Notes: generated by a model not told the origin, from the sequence alone. A stretch of DNA of 64,000 bases from Hymenobacter sp. 5317J-9 (GCF_022921075.1 NZ_CP095050.1:186001-250000); one strand, 5' to 3'; positions 1 through 8,848 are shown, numbered from the stretch's first letter. Translations and numbers: made by a program.

Positions 1-9
1 AAGCACAGG

Positions 10-984
10 CTACGCGGCGCTAGGCACGTGCCCCGCCAGATGCGCAGCAATGAGCTGGGCGTGGTGCCGGCCGTTCTCGATAAACCAGCGGCTGGTGGCG
101 CGGCCGCCGCACACGGTGCCGGCCACGAAAACGCCGGGCTGCGTGGTTTCGTGGGTGGCGGGGTCGAAGAGCGGGGCGCGGGCCTCGTCCTGGGGGTCGG
201 GCTCCACGCCGAGGCGGCCGAGCAGGGCCTCGTCGGGGTGGTAGCCGGTGAGGGCGTACACGAACTGCGCCGGGATGGTGAGCGGCCCGTTGGGCGTGCG
301 CACTTCCACGGCCTCGGGCGTGATGGCGGTGACGCAGGTGTTGAAATGCGCGGTGATGCGGCCTTCGGCAATGCGGTTGACGAGGTCGGGCCGAATCCAA
401 TATTTCACCGAATTACTGACTTCGGGGCCACGTACGATGAGCGTGACCTGGGCCCCGGCGCGCGTGAGCTGCAGGGCGGCTTTGGCGGAGGAATTTTTGG
501 CCCCGATAACAACGACGTGCTGGCCCACGTGCTCGTACGGCTCTTTGTAGTAGTGCTTCACGTGGGGCAGGTCTTCGCCGGGCACGTCGAGCGGATTGGG
601 CAGGTCGTAGAAGCCCGTGGCCACGATGACGTTGCGGGTCTGAATTTCGCCCTTGTCGGTGGTCACCGTGAAATTGCCTTGCTCGCCGCGCAGGCTCAGC
701 ACCCGTTCGTAGAGGCGCAAGTCCAGCTTTTCGGAGCGGGCCACGCGCTGGTAATAGTCGAGCGCGTCTTCGCGCAAGGGCTTGTAGTGCGCCGTGGGAA
801 AGGGATAACCGCCGATTTCGAGCAGTTCGGGGGTGGAAAAGAATTCCATGTTGGTGGGGTAGCCAATGATGGAATTGACCAGCGCGCCCTTTTCCACAAT
901 GGCCACGCGAAGGCCTTTGCGCTGGGCTTCGAGGGCGCAGGCCAGGCCCACGGGGCCGGCCCCGATGATGAGAACGTCGAGCAT
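10..984 (-). CDS. ypdA: YpdA-family bacillithiol disulfide reductase-like flavoprotein
   Basis: FAD- and NAD(P)H-dependent oxidoreductase. In Firmicutes the YpdA/Bdr family reduces oxidised bacillithiol in the cytoplasm. The 324 aa length is normal for the family. Visible are the N-terminal FAD loop GAGPVG (8-13), VATGF (121-125), a second nucleotide loop with the family-typical G-x-K-N-S-S (161-166), and VFVAGTVCGG near the C-terminus (285-294), which completes the flavin site. There is no CxxC redox pair, so it is not an ordinary thioredoxin reductase. It is divergent from the methyltransferase to its right, with about 110 bp between the two starts. The bacillithiol substrate is inferred from the family; nothing nearby encodes bacillithiol synthesis. 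Confidence 0.85.
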   Translation of the reverse strand: MLDVLIIGAGPVGLACALEAQRKGLRVAIVEKGALVNSIIGYPTNMEFFSTPELLEIGGYPFPTAHYKPLREDALDYYQRVARSEKLDLRLYERVLSLRGEQGNFTVTTDKGEIQTRNVIVATGFYDLPNPLDVPGEDLPHVKHYYKEPYEHVGQHVVVIGAKNSSAKAALQLTRAGAQVTLIVRGPEVSNSVKYWIRPDLVNRIAEGRITAHFNTCVTAITPEAVEVRTPNGPLTIPAQFVYALTGYHPDEALLGRLGVEPDPQDEARAPLFDPATHETTQPGVFVAGTVCGGRATSRWFIENGRHHAQLIAAHLAGHVPSAA

Positions 985-1064
985 ATGATGTGGCGACGCG
1001 TATTAGCGTCTTGTCGTTGAACGATAATGGGGCAGCTTCTCTCAAAACCAACTAGCCCGGACGC

Positions 1065-1086
1065 AGAGACGCAAATATGCGTCTCT
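1065..1086. repeat. short palindrome related to the 8.7 kb repeat
   Basis: A 9-bp inverted repeat, AGAGACGCA/TGCGTCTCT with a 4-nt spacer, ends where the -7 box of the methyltransferase promoter begins. It shares the GAGACGC core with the inverted repeat at 8681-8769, so it may be a short relic of that family. It could also act as an operator for the downstream promoter. Confidence 0.5.
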
Positions 1087-1093
1087 ACCTTTG
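1086..1093 (+). promoter_or_regulatory. Bacteroidota -7 promoter box of the methyltransferase
   Basis: TACCTTTG matches the Bacteroidota sigma-A -7 consensus TAnnTTTG. It ends four bases before the ATG, so transcription would begin at or beside the start codon and give a leaderless or nearly leaderless mRNA. Confidence 0.6.
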
Positions 1094-1097
1094 CGCC

Positions 1098-2012
1098 ATG
1101 CGTACCTGTGACTTGTGCGGCAGCACCGATTTTAAGAAGCTGCCTTTCTACTACGAATTTGAAGGCCAACGGCTGCAAGGCACCCAATGCCGCGCCTGCG
1201 ACCTGATGTTTCTGGACCCGCAGCCCACGCCGGCGCAGCTGGAACGGCTCTACGGCAAGGACTATTTCACGGAGCGCCCCAACTACGACCGCACCCAGCA
1301 GGACGTGGTGTTCATTGAGGAAAGCCAGAAGCAGGAAGCCATAAACCAGCTCCGGCCCGACAAGTTCACCAATTACATTCTGGCCAAGTACCCCAGCCGC
1401 AAATTCCGCTACCTGGAAGTGGGCTGCGGCCCCGGCTACACCCTCAAAAGCCTGGAGGCCATGGGCTGGGAAAGCCACGGCCTCGAAATATCGGAGCACG
1501 CGGCCGACTTCGCCCGCCGCGAGCTGCACCTGCCCGTGGTGACGGGCAACATCGAAACCACCGAAGACTTCCACGAGAACCAGTTCGACCTCGCCTACAT
1601 GGGCGACGTGCTGGAGCACCTGCTTTCGCCCAGCGCCACGCTGGCCAAGTTTCACCGCATTCTGGAGCCGGGCGGGCTGCTGGTGCTGGCCCTGCCGGCC
1701 ACGCTCAACCTGCCCACCGTGCGCCTCGGCTTTGCCGCTTATGGCGTGCTCGGCAAGGAACGCAAGATGGACATTCCGCCCTACCACTTGTTCGAATTTA
1801 CGCCGGCCACCATCACCAAAATGCTCAAAAAGCAGGGCTTCGAAGTGGCAGAGCTACTGAACCCGGTGAAGCCGCCGAAGAACATCCGGCTGGGCGGCAG
1901 CCTGGTGGAGAAGGTGAGCAAGCTGGCCGGCCAGTACCCCACGTACTATCTCAACAAGCTGACCGGACGGTTCGGCGACCGGATGTTTGTGGTGGCGCGG
2001 AACGTGAAGTAG
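1098..2012 (+). CDS. Class I SAM-dependent methyltransferase with N-terminal zinc ribbon
   Basis: Predicted cytoplasmic methyltransferase of about 304 aa. The N-terminus holds two CxxC pairs (C4/C7 and C31/C34), a probable zinc ribbon. The Rossmann methyltransferase domain follows, with the SAM-binding loop EVGCGPGY at 107-114 and an acidic GDVLEHL segment further on (Methyltransf_23-like). Related zinc-ribbon methyltransferases often act on sugars or small molecules, but the substrate cannot be read here. The start is the ATG at 1098, because C4 then begins the zinc ribbon and the promoter box lies directly upstream; an in-frame start 21 bp earlier would fall inside the promoter palindrome. 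Confidence 0.8.
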   Translation: MRTCDLCGSTDFKKLPFYYEFEGQRLQGTQCRACDLMFLDPQPTPAQLERLYGKDYFTERPNYDRTQQDVVFIEESQKQEAINQLRPDKFTNYILAKYPSRKFRYLEVGCGPGYTLKSLEAMGWESHGLEISEHAADFARRELHLPVVTGNIETTEDFHENQFDLAYMGDVLEHLLSPSATLAKFHRILEPGGLLVLALPATLNLPTVRLGFAAYGVLGKERKMDIPPYHLFEFTPATITKMLKKQGFEVAELLNPVKPPKNIRLGGSLVEKVSKLAGQYPTYYLNKLTGRFGDRMFVVARNVK

Positions 2013-2032
2013 TCACCTCAAGGAGCCAAAAA

Positions 2033-2128
2033 GAACGTCGTGCTGAGCGAAGTCGAAGCATCTCTACCGCACCACTAATCATTTAGTATCGCGGTAGAGA
2101 TGCTTCGACTTCGCTCAGCACGACGTTC
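2033..2128. repeat. REP-like palindrome, family A, perfect 38-bp arms
   Basis: The arms at 2033-2070 and 2091-2128 are exact reverse complements around a 20-nt loop. The core is GTGCTGAGCGAAGTCGAAGC. It fills the space between the convergent methyltransferase and htpG, so it could end transcription from both sides. The same core recurs at 33.1, 40.5, 57.8, 58.1, 58.6, 59.4, 60.2 and 63.9 kb. Confidence 0.9.
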
Positions 2129-2158
2129 TACTTATCAGCCGGAAGCTAGCGCTGGCGC

Positions 2159-3988
2159 CTACAGCAGCTCCGTGCTACGCTTCACAAACTGCGTCAGCGC
2201 CTCGCCTTTCAGCAGGCCTTGCGAGAGCAGGGCCAGGTCGAAGGCTTGCTTGGCCAGCTTGTCGCCGCCGTCGGCCAGCACTTTCTGGGTGAGCGGGTGG
2301 TTGGCGTTCACGGTCACGTCGTACGACTCGGGGAAGGCGCCGAACATCTGCATGCCGCCCCCGCCGCCGGTGCGCTGCATGTCCTTCATGCGGCGCATGA
2401 ACTCGTTTTGGGTGATGACCACGGGCGCATCCTGGGGCGAGAGGGCCACTACTTTCACGTGCATGGCCGGATTGGCAATGGCGGTGGTGTAGGTTTCCTC
2501 CAGCTTTTTCTGGTCGTCCTCGGTCAACACGCTTTCGGTGTTGTCGTCCTTCTCGATGAGTTTGCTCACCGTGTCGGCGTCGACGCGCTTGAAGCTGGTT
2601 TTTTCCAGCTTCTGCTCCAGCAGGCCTACGAAATGCGGGTCGAGCACCTGGTCGAAATTCAGCACGTCGTAGCCCCGCTCCTGGGCGGCAGCCACGAAGC
2701 TGTGCTGGTGTTCGGCGTCGTTGGTGTAGAGCACCACCGTGTTGTCGTTCTTGTCCTTCTGGTTGGCCTGGATGTGCTCGGTGTACTCGTTCAGCGTGAA
2801 CAGCTTGCCGTCCACGTTCTTGAGCAGCACGAAGTCTTTGGCCTTGTCGTAAAACTTGTCGTCCGACAGCATGCCGTACTTCACAAACAGGCCGATGTCG
2901 GACCATTTTTCCTCGTAGCCGGCGCGGTCCTGCTTAAACAGGCTGCTCAGCTTGTCGGCCACCTTCTTGGTGATGTAGGTGTTGATTTTCTTCACCGCCG
3001 CATCGGCCTGCAGGAAGCTACGGCTCACGTTCAGCGGGATGTCGGGCGAGTCAATCACGCCGTGCAGCAGCATCAGGAACTCGGGCACCACGTCCTTCAC
3101 CTCGTCGGTGATGAACACCTGCCGCGAGTAAAGCTGAATCTTGTTGCGCTGGAACTGCAGCTCGTCCTTCACCTTCGGGAAGTACAGAATACCCGTGAGG
3201 TTGAACGGGTAGTCCACGTTGAGGTGAATCCAGAACAGGGGCTCGTCCATGCTCATGGGATACAGCTCCTGGTAGAATTTCTTGTAGTCCTCGTCGGTCA
3301 GCTCCGAGGGCTGCTTGGTCCAGATGGGCGTGGTCTGGTTGATGACCTCGCCCTCGAACTCAATTGGAATGGGCAGGAACTTGCAGTACTTGGTGAGGAT
3401 GGTGCGCAGGCGGGCTTCCTCCAGGAATTCGTCGGAGTCTTCGGCCACGTGCAGCACCACGTCGGTTCCGCGCTCGGCTTTGGCGTGCTCGCCGGTGGGC
3501 TCGTCGAGGGTGAATTCGGTGCTGCCGTCGCAGGTCCAGTGGGCCGTCAGGGTGTCGTCTTTGTACGACTTCGACCAGATTTCTACCTCTTTAGCCACCA
3601 TGAAGGCCGAGTAGAAGCCCAGGCCGAACTGACCGATAATCTGGTCTTTGGTGTTGGCGTCCTTCTCCTTGTACTGCTCCACAAACTCGGTGGCGCCAGA
3701 GAAGGCAATCTGGTTGATGTACTTCTTGATTTCCTCGGCCGTCATGCCCAGGCCGTGGTCAGAAATCGTGATTTTGCGGGCTTCTTTGTCCACGGTCACG
3801 CGCACTTTCAGCTCGCCCAGGTCGCCCTGGTACTCACCCAGCTGGGCCAGGCTTTTCAGCTTTTGGGTGGCGTCGACGGCGTTCGAGACCAGTTCCCGCA
3901 GGAAAATCTCGTGGTCGGAATACAAGAACTTCTTGATGATGGGGAAGATGTTCTCGGTGTGGATGGAGATGGAGCCGGTTTCTTGCAT
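2159..3988 (-). CDS. htpG: Chaperone protein HtpG (bacterial Hsp90)
   Basis: Cytosolic ATP-dependent Hsp90-type chaperone, 609 aa, close to the usual length of about 620. The N-terminal GHKL ATPase is clear: RELVSNAVDA (31-40) with the catalytic Glu and Mg-binding Asn, DHGLGM (77-82) and GQFGLGFYS (119-127). The middle domain and the C-terminal dimerisation domain follow without a break; a Gly/Met-rich stretch lies near residue 540. The ATG at 3988 gives the expected METGSI-like beginning. A 19-bp palindrome about 100 bp upstream (4090-4108) is a candidate heat-shock operator. It stands alone, not in an operon with dnaK or groEL. Confidence 0.97.
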   Translation of the reverse strand: MQETGSISIHTENIFPIIKKFLYSDHEIFLRELVSNAVDATQKLKSLAQLGEYQGDLGELKVRVTVDKEARKITISDHGLGMTAEEIKKYINQIAFSGATEFVEQYKEKDANTKDQIIGQFGLGFYSAFMVAKEVEIWSKSYKDDTLTAHWTCDGSTEFTLDEPTGEHAKAERGTDVVLHVAEDSDEFLEEARLRTILTKYCKFLPIPIEFEGEVINQTTPIWTKQPSELTDEDYKKFYQELYPMSMDEPLFWIHLNVDYPFNLTGILYFPKVKDELQFQRNKIQLYSRQVFITDEVKDVVPEFLMLLHGVIDSPDIPLNVSRSFLQADAAVKKINTYITKKVADKLSSLFKQDRAGYEEKWSDIGLFVKYGMLSDDKFYDKAKDFVLLKNVDGKLFTLNEYTEHIQANQKDKNDNTVVLYTNDAEHQHSFVAAAQERGYDVLNFDQVLDPHFVGLLEQKLEKTSFKRVDADTVSKLIEKDDNTESVLTEDDQKKLEETYTTAIANPAMHVKVVALSPQDAPVVITQNEFMRRMKDMQRTGGGGGMQMFGAFPESYDVTVNANHPLTQKVLADGGDKLAKQAFDLALLSQGLLKGEALTQFVKRSTELL

Positions 3989-4089
3989 GATGGTAAGAAG
4001 TGGAACGGTTGATGTCGGACGGAATGGCCGGGCACACAGGGCCGGGCCGCGTACTACACGGCATTCAAAGCCCGTTCCAAGGCGCGGGG

Positions 4090-4108
4090 CGCTGTCAGAT
4101 TGACAGCG
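4090..4108. promoter_or_regulatory. Palindrome upstream of htpG, possible operator
   Basis: CGCTGTCA-GAT-TGACAGCG is a perfect 8-bp inverted repeat with a 3-bp spacer. It lies about 100 bp upstream of the htpG start and 16 bp past the end of the neighbouring gene. The size and symmetry suit a dimeric repressor; the heat-shock role is inferred only from position. Confidence 0.4.
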
Positions 4109-4123
4109 GAGCAGCGGCGGCCG

Positions 4124-4633
4124 TTAGTATTCCAGACCGGTCCAGTAGGTGGCGTGCGGTTCGCTCGCGCCGCCGTGCACGGGGCCGCGGCCGTGGGCGG
4201 CGTCCCATTCGGCCAGCAGGCCGGGCACGCGGCCGGAGTAGTCGCTGAGCCAGTGCAGGCCAGGCACGGCCGTCGAAAAAAACTGAATGTCGAACTTGAT
4301 AAAAGGACGAAACAGCGCAATCAGCGAGTCGATGGCCAGCTGGTTGTGCACGCGCCGGCGGTTGATGGCCAGCACCATGCGCTCGATGGGCAGCTTGACG
4401 AGTGCGGGCATCCAGCCCACGCCCAGCCACATTTGGTCGTACACGGCAATGTCTGGAAACGTATTCATTTCCAGCAAAATATTCCGTATGCTGTGCTGAT
4501 TTATGACTTCCAGCAGCTGCTCGGCGGCGCTGCGAAAAGCGCGCATGTCTTCGCCGGCGGCCCATTCCACGCGCAACAAGCTCAGGGCTTCGTCGTACTG
4601 GAGGGACAGGCTGGCAATGGTGGTGAGTATCAC
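4124..4633 (-). CDS. Hypothetical protein, SpoIIAA/STAS-like
   Basis: I do not recognise a named family. The 169 aa protein is soluble, with no signal peptide or membrane segment. Its layout (a beta strand, a helix around 30-45, the strand NILLEMN, then an amphipathic helix and the strand ERMVLAI) recalls SpoIIAA-like STAS-fold proteins that are common in Hymenobacter. The C-terminus is Gly/His-rich. It reads toward htpG, 135 bp ahead of it on the same strand, but the palindrome between them suggests separate control. Confidence 0.65.
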   Translation of the reverse strand: MILTTIASLSLQYDEALSLLRVEWAAGEDMRAFRSAAEQLLEVINQHSIRNILLEMNTFPDIAVYDQMWLGVGWMPALVKLPIERMVLAINRRRVHNQLAIDSLIALFRPFIKFDIQFFSTAVPGLHWLSDYSGRVPGLLAEWDAAHGRGPVHGGASEPHATYWTGLEY

Positions 4634-4777
4634 AAAAATTCCGGGACTTCATCGGCCCGAGCCCGGGCGCGCGGGGGGGTACGTAAAAATCCCCCCTTCC
4701 GGATTGCCGGCGGCGGCCGTTGGGCAACTTTTTTTTTTGACTGAGCAGCTTCAGCGGCTTTCATCCATCTTTGCACC

Positions 4778-5128
4778 GTGCAAGCCCTGCGTTCCCATTT
4801 AGCCCTGCTGCTGCTGCTCTGCCTCACGCGGACGCTGCTGCCCGAGGCGTGGATACTGGCGCTGCACCCGCACGCCCACACCACCGACGAGCCGACGGTT
4901 CGCCCCGGCACGCGGCAGCCGGGCAAGGCGCACCTGAGCGCCAAGCACCAGCACTGCGAGGTGGAGCAGTTCTACGACGTGGCGTACCAGCCAGCGGCCC
5001 CCACGGTAGCGCCCTTGCCCCGCCTCACGCCGCACTACCCGGCCGTCGCTGCTCCCCTGGCCATTCGGCCGGCAGTGGGGCCCCTGCCGCGCCTGCTGCT
5101 CCTGCGCGGGCCGCCCAGCCAAGCCTGA
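4778..5128 (+). CDS. Small secreted His/Cys-containing protein upstream of TonB receptor
   Basis: 116 aa, starting with GTG. Residues 1-24 form a hydrophobic signal segment. The mature part carries HPHAHTTDEP and KHQHCE, a cluster of potential metal ligands, and a proline-rich tail. Small His-rich exported proteins often precede TonB-dependent metal receptors in Bacteroidota, and the receptor starts 91 bp downstream on the same strand. A role as periplasmic or surface metal-binding partner is inference; no domain family was recognised. The GTG start is chosen because it places the hydrophobic run at the N-terminus. Confidence 0.6.
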   Translation: MQALRSHLALLLLLCLTRTLLPEAWILALHPHAHTTDEPTVRPGTRQPGKAHLSAKHQHCEVEQFYDVAYQPAAPTVAPLPRLTPHYPAVAAPLAIRPAVGPLPRLLLLRGPPSQA

Positions 5129-5219
5129 TTCCGGCGTTTCCTTTTTCCTGGTTTCACGCTGACCGCCCCGTGCCGTGCCCCTGTGCCCGGCCGGGGCTGG
5201 CGGCTTTGGCTTATTTCTA

Positions 5220-7700
5220 ATGTTTGTTTTTCTGTACCGATTGCCGTTGCTGACGGCATTGGCGGCGGCCCCGGCCGTGCTGTGGGCCCAGCAGCCCACC
5301 CTGCCCGCCGCCCGAGGCCGCGCGGCGGCCTCTTCCCTCACCGGCCGCGTCGTCGACGCAGCCAGCGGCGAAGCCCTGCCGGGCTCAACTGTTTTGTTTG
5401 ACGACCTGAAGCAGGGCGCGGCCACCGGGCCTGACGGCAGCTTCAGCTTCAACAACCTGCCCCGCGGGCGCTTCACCATGCAGGTGCGCTCGCTGGGCTA
5501 CAACACCGTGACGCAGACCGTGGACACGGGCAGCGGCCAGCCGCTGGAAATCAAGCTGACGGTGGCGGCTACGGAAATCGGCCAGGTAGTGGTCACGGGC
5601 GTGTCGCAGGCCACGCAGCTGCGGCGCTCGCCGGTGCCCACCTCGGTGGTCGACCGCACGCGCCTGAACCAGACTTCGGGCTCCAACCTTGTCGACGCCA
5701 TTGCGCACACGCCGGGCGTGGCCCAGGTCACGACCGGGGCGGCCATCAGCAAGCCGGTGGTGCGCGGGCTGGGCTACAACCGCGTGGTGACCCTCAACAA
5801 CGGCGCCCGCCAGGAAGGCCAGCAGTGGGGCGACGAGCACGGCATCGAGATTGACGAGTTCAGCATTGACCGGGCCGAGATTATCAAGGGGCCGGGCTCG
5901 CTGCTGTACGGGTCCGACGCCATGGCCGGGGTCATCAACTTCGTGGCGCCCGACCCGGTGGCCGAAGGGCGCATTATCGGCACGGCCACGGGCAGCTACC
6001 AGGCCAACAACCACCAGCAGGGCTATTCGCTGCTGAACGCCGGCAACCTTAACGGCGTGAACTGGCTGGTGCGCGGCACCCGCAAAGTGGCCGGCGACTA
6101 CCGCAACCGCTACGATGGGCGCGTGTACAACTCCGGCTTCAATGAGTGGGACGCCAACGGCTACGTGGGCGTGAACAAAAGCTGGGGCTATTCGCACCTC
6201 ACCTTCAGCAGCTTCAACCAGCAACTGGGCCTGACCGAAGGCACCCGCGACGCCAACGGCCGCTTCACCAAAGACGTGCCCGCCGGGCTCGACCACACCG
6301 GCGCCGACAGCACGGCGAGCGTGCCCGTGACCGACGCCGACCTGCGCGGCTACGGCCTGGCCGTGCCCCGGCAGCAAATCAACCACCTGCGCTTAGGCAC
6401 CGACAACAACTTCATTCTGGGCGACCAGGGCGGGCGCCTCACCCTGCAGGTGAGCTACCAGCAAAACCTGCGGCGTGAGTTCGGCAACGTGTTCGACCCA
6501 GCCGAAAACTCGCTCTACTTCCAGCTGCGCACCGTGGACTATGCCCTGCGCTACTTCCTGCCCGAACGCAACGGCTGGAACGTGACCCTGGGCACCAGCG
6601 GCCTGCACCAGCAAAACCGCAACCTGGGCGTGGAATTCCTGATTCCGGCCTACCGCGCCAACGAAGGCGGCGTGTTTGGCGTGGTGAAAAAGACCTTTGG
6701 CGGGCTCGACCTGAGCGGCGGCCTGCGCTACGACGTGCGCCAGATTACGGCCGATGCGCTGTACCTGAACGCGGAAGAGCGGCCCGTGCCCGGCCCGCGC
6801 GCCGGCGCCGAAACCAAGTTTGCGGGCTTTGTGAGCAGCTACCGCAACTACAGTGGCAGCGTGGGCGCGGCCTACAGCCTGAGCGAGCGGCTGACCGTGA
6901 AGGCCAACCTGGCCCGCGGCTTCCGGGCGCCCAACATTGCCGAGCTGGCCTCGAACGGCAAGCACGAGGGCACGCTGCGCTACGAAATAGGCAACGAGAA
7001 CCTGGCCGCCGAAACCAGCCTGCAAGCGGACGCTGGCGTGAGCTACGTGACGGACCACGTGCGCTTCAGCGTCGATGCCTTTGAAAACAGCATCAGCAAC
7101 TACATTTTCACGCAGCGCCTGCTCACGGCCGGCGGCGCCGACTCGTTGCGCGACGACACGGGCGCGTTTAAGTATGCCCAGGGCCGGGCCCGGCTATACG
7201 GCGGCGAGGTCAGCCTCGACTTCCACCCCCACCCGCTGGACTGGCTGCACTTCGAAAACTCGTTTTCGATGGTGCGCGCCCGCCAGCTCGACGTGCCCGC
7301 CGACCAGCAGTACCTGCCCTTCATTCCGGCCGACCGGCTGCAGTCGGAGCTGCGGGCCAACTTCCGCCGCCAGGGCAAGCGCATCGCCAACCCCTACGCG
7401 CGCCTGCAGATGGAGCACACCTTCGCCCAGAACCGCTTCTTCTCGGCCTTCGACACCGAGACGGCCACGCCCGGCTATACGCTGTTCAACGCCGGGCTGG
7501 GCACCGACGTGGCCAATGCCCAGGGCCGGACGCTGTTTTCGCTCTACCTCACGGCCAATAACCTGTTCGACGTGGGCTACCAGAGCCACCTCAGCCGCCT
7601 GAAATACGCTGATTACAACGCCGCCAACGGCCGCTACGGCGTGTTCAACCAGGGCCGCAACGTGGGCGTGCGCCTGGTGGTGCCGCTGAGTTTTAAGTAG
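5220..7700 (+). CDS. TonB-dependent outer-membrane receptor with carboxypeptidase-like domain
   Basis: Outer-membrane active-transport receptor, 826 aa. A signal peptide ends at LWAQ (about 24), followed by a carboxypeptidase-regulatory-like beta domain (about 38-112), the linker EIGQVVVTGVSQ (119-130), a plug domain with VRGLGYNRVVTLNNG and GSLLYGSDAMAGVINFV, and a 22-strand-type barrel ending in VPLSFK with the usual terminal aromatic. The plug motif GQQWGDEHG is typical of a Bacteroidota subfamily often tied to metals. The neighbouring His/Cys protein and the CDF exporter 2 kb away agree with a metal substrate, but the ligand is not proven. The start is the ATG at 5220, directly before the signal peptide; an upstream in-frame extension lacks signal character. 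Confidence 0.9.
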   Translation: MFVFLYRLPLLTALAAAPAVLWAQQPTLPAARGRAAASSLTGRVVDAASGEALPGSTVLFDDLKQGAATGPDGSFSFNNLPRGRFTMQVRSLGYNTVTQTVDTGSGQPLEIKLTVAATEIGQVVVTGVSQATQLRRSPVPTSVVDRTRLNQTSGSNLVDAIAHTPGVAQVTTGAAISKPVVRGLGYNRVVTLNNGARQEGQQWGDEHGIEIDEFSIDRAEIIKGPGSLLYGSDAMAGVINFVAPDPVAEGRIIGTATGSYQANNHQQGYSLLNAGNLNGVNWLVRGTRKVAGDYRNRYDGRVYNSGFNEWDANGYVGVNKSWGYSHLTFSSFNQQLGLTEGTRDANGRFTKDVPAGLDHTGADSTASVPVTDADLRGYGLAVPRQQINHLRLGTDNNFILGDQGGRLTLQVSYQQNLRREFGNVFDPAENSLYFQLRTVDYALRYFLPERNGWNVTLGTSGLHQQNRNLGVEFLIPAYRANEGGVFGVVKKTFGGLDLSGGLRYDVRQITADALYLNAEERPVPGPRAGAETKFAGFVSSYRNYSGSVGAAYSLSERLTVKANLARGFRAPNIAELASNGKHEGTLRYEIGNENLAAETSLQADAGVSYVTDHVRFSVDAFENSISNYIFTQRLLTAGGADSLRDDTGAFKYAQGRARLYGGEVSLDFHPHPLDWLHFENSFSMVRARQLDVPADQQYLPFIPADRLQSELRANFRRQGKRIANPYARLQMEHTFAQNRFFSAFDTETATPGYTLFNAGLGTDVANAQGRTLFSLYLTANNLFDVGYQSHLSRLKYADYNAANGRYGVFNQGRNVGVRLVVPLSFK

Positions 7701-7750
7701 CAGCGGCTGACCCGTGCCGTTGGCGCTGGCCAACATAATCCACTAATTAT

Positions 7751-7793
7751 AAGGCGTCTTGCTTTCTGTCGAAAAGCAAGACGCCTTAATTTT
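7751..7793 (+). terminator. Rho-independent terminator of the TonB receptor gene
   Basis: A perfect 15-bp stem, AAGGCGTCTTGCTTT with its complement and a 7-nt loop, is followed by AATTTTTT. It lies 50 bp past the receptor stop. Confidence 0.9.
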
Positions 7794-7853
7794 TTACCCG
7801 GCTGGGTGATAGTTGGGCCGGAAATGGATTAATTAGTGTAGCCCCGCCCGCCA

Positions 7854-8429
7854 ATGACTGCCTCGCCCCACCTCTTGTCCGCCACCGCCCTGCGCGATGC
7901 CCTGCTTGCCAACCGCGAGCAGGCCCTGACCCGGCTCTACCGCCAGGCTTTCCCGGCAGTGCGCCGCTACGTGAGCCGGCACGGCGGCTCGGCGGAAGAT
8001 GCCCAGGACGTGTTTCACGACGCGCTGGTGATTCTCTACGAGCAGGCCACCGGCGGCAGCCTCGTTCTGACGGCGGCGGCCAGTACCTACCTGGTGGGCG
8101 TGGCCCGCAACCTGTGGCTGCACGAATTGCGCCGCCGCGCCCGCCTGCCGCAGGATGCCCTGCCCGACGACCCCGCCCAGCTGCCCGCCGAAGCAGCGGA
8201 CGCCCCGGAAGAGCCGGCCTTGGCCGTGCTCGACTACGTGGAGCGGCTGGGGGACCGGTGCAAGAGCATTCTGCTGGCGTTCTACTACTTCGGGCAGCCC
8301 CTGACCCGCATTGCCGCCGACCACCACTTCGGCTCGGTTCGCTCGGCTACGGTGCAGAAATTCAAGTGTCTGGAGCGGCTGCGCAATTCGGTGCGCCGGG
8401 CGTTCAGGTCCGAAACCGTTGATTACTAA
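7854..8429 (+). CDS. ECF-type RNA polymerase sigma factor
   Basis: Alternative sigma factor of 191 aa, the normal ECF size. Region 2 occupies about 20-95 (FHDALVILYEQ, then the DNA-contacting ARNLWLHELRR). A variable acidic linker follows, and region 4 (about 125-180) shows FYYFGQPLTRIAADH, as in Bacteroidota ECF factors. Transcription of its own and target genes is the family role. The small gene 3 bp downstream is probably co-transcribed and may modulate it. Confidence 0.88.
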   Translation: MTASPHLLSATALRDALLANREQALTRLYRQAFPAVRRYVSRHGGSAEDAQDVFHDALVILYEQATGGSLVLTAAASTYLVGVARNLWLHELRRRARLPQDALPDDPAQLPAEAADAPEEPALAVLDYVERLGDRCKSILLAFYYFGQPLTRIAADHHFGSVRSATVQKFKCLERLRNSVRRAFRSETVDY

Positions 8430-8432
8430 GCC

Positions 8433-8687
8433 ATGCGCCCCGAGCTCGAACACCTGCGTCTGATTGAGCAGCAACTGCTGCCCGGCCGCGCCGCCCTCCC
8501 GCCCGAGGACTGGAACCTGCGCCTGTTGCTGGATGGCGAGCTGGCCGCCGATACCGAAAAGCAGCGCCTGATGTACCAGGGCCTGCGCCTGGCCGGCCGC
8601 CGGCAGCTGCGGCAGGAGCTGCGCACCATCCACGCCCGGCTGTACGGTGGATGGCTTGGCCGGCTGCGTGCCCTCTGGCCGATGTAG
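8433..8687 (+). CDS. Small hypothetical protein, putative sigma-factor partner
   Basis: 84 aa, starting 3 bp after the sigma factor, so almost certainly the same mRNA. It is charged and helical with no membrane segment. The pattern IEQQLLPG...LRLLLDGELAADTEKQRL resembles the short N-terminal region of Bacteroidota anti-sigma proteins, where a helix pair binds the sigma factor. There is no zinc HxxxCxxC motif. An anti-sigma role is inference from position. The last codon and stop lie inside the inverted repeat that follows. Confidence 0.6.
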   Translation: MRPELEHLRLIEQQLLPGRAALPPEDWNLRLLLDGELAADTEKQRLMYQGLRLAGRRQLRQELRTIHARLYGGWLGRLRALWPM

Positions 8688-8769
8688 AGACGCGACACTT
8701 CGCGTCTCGGCGCCCGCGCCGTTCTGAAATTGTTCAACGCTGAGACGCAAAGTGTCGCGTCTCCACATC
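8681..8769. repeat. Inverted repeat, family D (GAGACGC core)
   Basis: The arms 8681-8708 and 8742-8769 pair over about 27 bp with a single bulge and one mismatch; the core is GAGACGCGACACTT. The left arm covers the stop codon of the preceding gene. There is no T-run, so it is a REP-like element rather than a classic terminator. Confidence 0.85.
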
Positions 8770-8848
8770 CCTTTAATCATGGGCCTTTCATCCCTCGCGA
8801 TTTCGCCGGGCAGGCACCGCTTTGCCTTTTCCATTCCACTTTTTTCCG

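Noticed and set aside
2219..4012. 597-codon plus-strand open frame opposite htpG
   Set aside because: htpG is unambiguous on the minus strand; this frame is its shadow.
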